From Cryptomeria japonica (Eukaryota; Streptophyta; Pinopsida; Cupressales; Cupressaceae), in NCBI RefSeq assembly GCF_030272615.1, contig NC_081407.1, forward strand, positions 434,158,730-434,222,729: a stretch of DNA of 64,000 bases, given 5' to 3'. A program made the position numbers and the translations under genes. Shown one piece after another: positions 62,806 through 64,000 of the stretch. How positions within the stretch are numbered: position 1 is the stretch's first letter; each line of letters opens with the position of its first letter. Below the pieces are notes generated by a model. It searched no databases. It was not told where the DNA came from and saw only the letters and a program-made list of their open reading frames with translations.

Positions 62806-63836
62806 CTGAACAGTTAAAAAAACACAGCACATACAATCAGGCACAGCAAAAACTACATAATTATTGCAACTGTAGAAGAAATCTGTACAATCATGTATGA
62901 ATTCACTTGAATTTTATTTCAATGTAATTGTTCAATAAAACTAAAATGTTTCCACTCAGAAATAATATAGCTTAATTAATTATTTTAAACACATTTGGTA
63001 TCATCCAGTGCAACGTCCATCTTACCAAACCAACTAGTAAGGGTTGAAATCTTGGGTTGCACCCCTGGCAGGTTCACCCCACAAGCCCTGTTGAGGTAAG
63101 GCAGGCTGTTCTAAAACATTGCCCAGGATGAAAATGAGGCCTATAAAATCTCCACATACCCTTAGAAAATAAGGAAATAGCTATACAGCCCTTAGGATGC
63201 ACCAAACATCCATTGCAATGTATTTATAATGTACAAAGGGTATTGATATCTTGGTGCATTCTAAGGGCTGGATAGCCATTTCCCGAAAATAAAGGTATAA
63301 TCTGGTCCAAATACATTAATGATCTACTCTATCTATAGTCTCCAGTGTCTTAAAACAAATAAACCACTTGAATGAATTCTAGTCTTCTAATTGCCAATAT
63401 AAATTAGTAAACACCTTACATCCTTTAACAGCTGTATTTACACTACACATTTTGAAAGCTATGTACATGGACAGTCACACATTGAAAGAAGCATTAATAA
63501 GGTTTCTGAACATTATATAGTAGCTAGAGTTAATAGGCCACTTATCAGACTACAAAAGCACTCTTATACAGAGTGGGGGTAGGGAGGGGATGTAAATCAG
63601 TATAACAACAAACTTTTACTTTTCAAATACTTAATTAACCGCAAAAGCAATACTTCAAAACCTAATCGACCACAGCAGTAACACATATGCAAGATCTAGC
63701 AATTGGGAACACAAGATAAACACAAGATTTAGGTGGAAACCCTTGCAGCAGAAAACCATAGCAAAATATTGCTTGTATTACAAACTTCTTATAATCTTCA
63801 TAGGCACCAACACACAGGAGACACCAATCCCCTTAA

Positions 63837-63887
<51 letters not shown>

Positions 63888-63912
63888 ACACAGGAGACAC
63901 CAATCCCCTTAA

Positions 63913-63959
<47 letters not shown>

Positions 63960-64000
63960 AGAGGCACTAAATAGTTCTCATTTGCACATGGTATAGTTGT
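62806..64000 (-). other. MRG: MRG intron sequence up to the window edge
   Basis: No chromodomain exon was found here on the minus strand, so the gene continues beyond the window. The segment 63690-63770 (CACAAGATTTAGGTGGAAACCC) recalls the conserved LTR segment seen at 3005-3045. Confidence 0.5.
63807..63957. repeat. Tandem duplication of about 76 bp containing (CT)n
   Basis: Units start CCAACACACAGGAGACACC-like at 63807 and at 63883. Each ends in an uninterrupted CT run of about 40 bases. The open frame on the minus strand is a (GA)n artefact. Confidence 0.95.

Noticed and set aside
63778..63960. Open frame encoding (RE)n on the minus strand
   Set aside because: Translation of the CT/GA microsatellite.
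62806..64000. Search for the MRG chromodomain exons
   Set aside because: No WNKNWDEW-like or YHGPxIYEAKV-like coding was found on the minus strand, so these exons are taken to lie outside the window.

Overview
The window is plant nuclear DNA, AT-rich and crowded with decayed retroelements. It looks like a large-genome gymnosperm, probably a conifer. That is inferred from very long introns packed with old LTR elements and a plant-type MRG gene; the species cannot be read from the sequence.

The one host gene found is the 3' part of an MRG-family chromatin-protein gene (MRG15/Eaf3 relatives) on the minus strand. None of its exons is a conspicuous ORF, but six exons line up with compatible splice phases and GT-AG borders: 62765-62805, 60288-60392, 59850-59929, 32651-32826, 32112-32196 and 6369-6465, the last carrying the stop codon. 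Together they encode most of the MRG domain and the complete C-terminus. Two introns are about 27.0 kb and 25.6 kb, so the gene covers at least 56.4 kb of the window. Its N-terminal chromodomain exons must lie beyond base 64000.

Downstream of the gene (1-6368) are a decayed Ty3-type gag on the plus strand, joined tail to tail with a Copia-type gag on the minus strand, and that Copia element's 1.1-kb LTR (2835-3938).

The last intron (6466-32111) holds an LTR-like repeat starting with TGTAATGTCCCC, several families of tandem repeats (99, 137, 26, 42, 111 and 44 bp periods), a Copia gag fragment, a 32-bp-arm hairpin, and an antisense LINE (26826-31380). The LINE is split by an LTR-like insertion and by a complete 376-bp TRIM.

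The 27-kb intron (32827-59849) holds a decayed antisense Ty3 pol interrupted by a complete 4,956-bp non-autonomous Copia element (39263-44218, TSD CAAAC). That element encodes gag and protease, but an acidic reading frame of about 295 residues replaces the rest of pol. Next come a complete 5,637-bp Copia element (45306-50942, TSD TATAT), a second copy of the TGTAATGTCCCC repeat, and a Tat-lineage Ty3 pol fragment with two RNase H domains and a downstream minisatellite, lying between two nearly identical 242-bp direct repeats.

The best-preserved LTR elements in the introns all lie in the same orientation as the host gene. No rRNA, tRNA, CRISPR or bacterial-type operon was seen.
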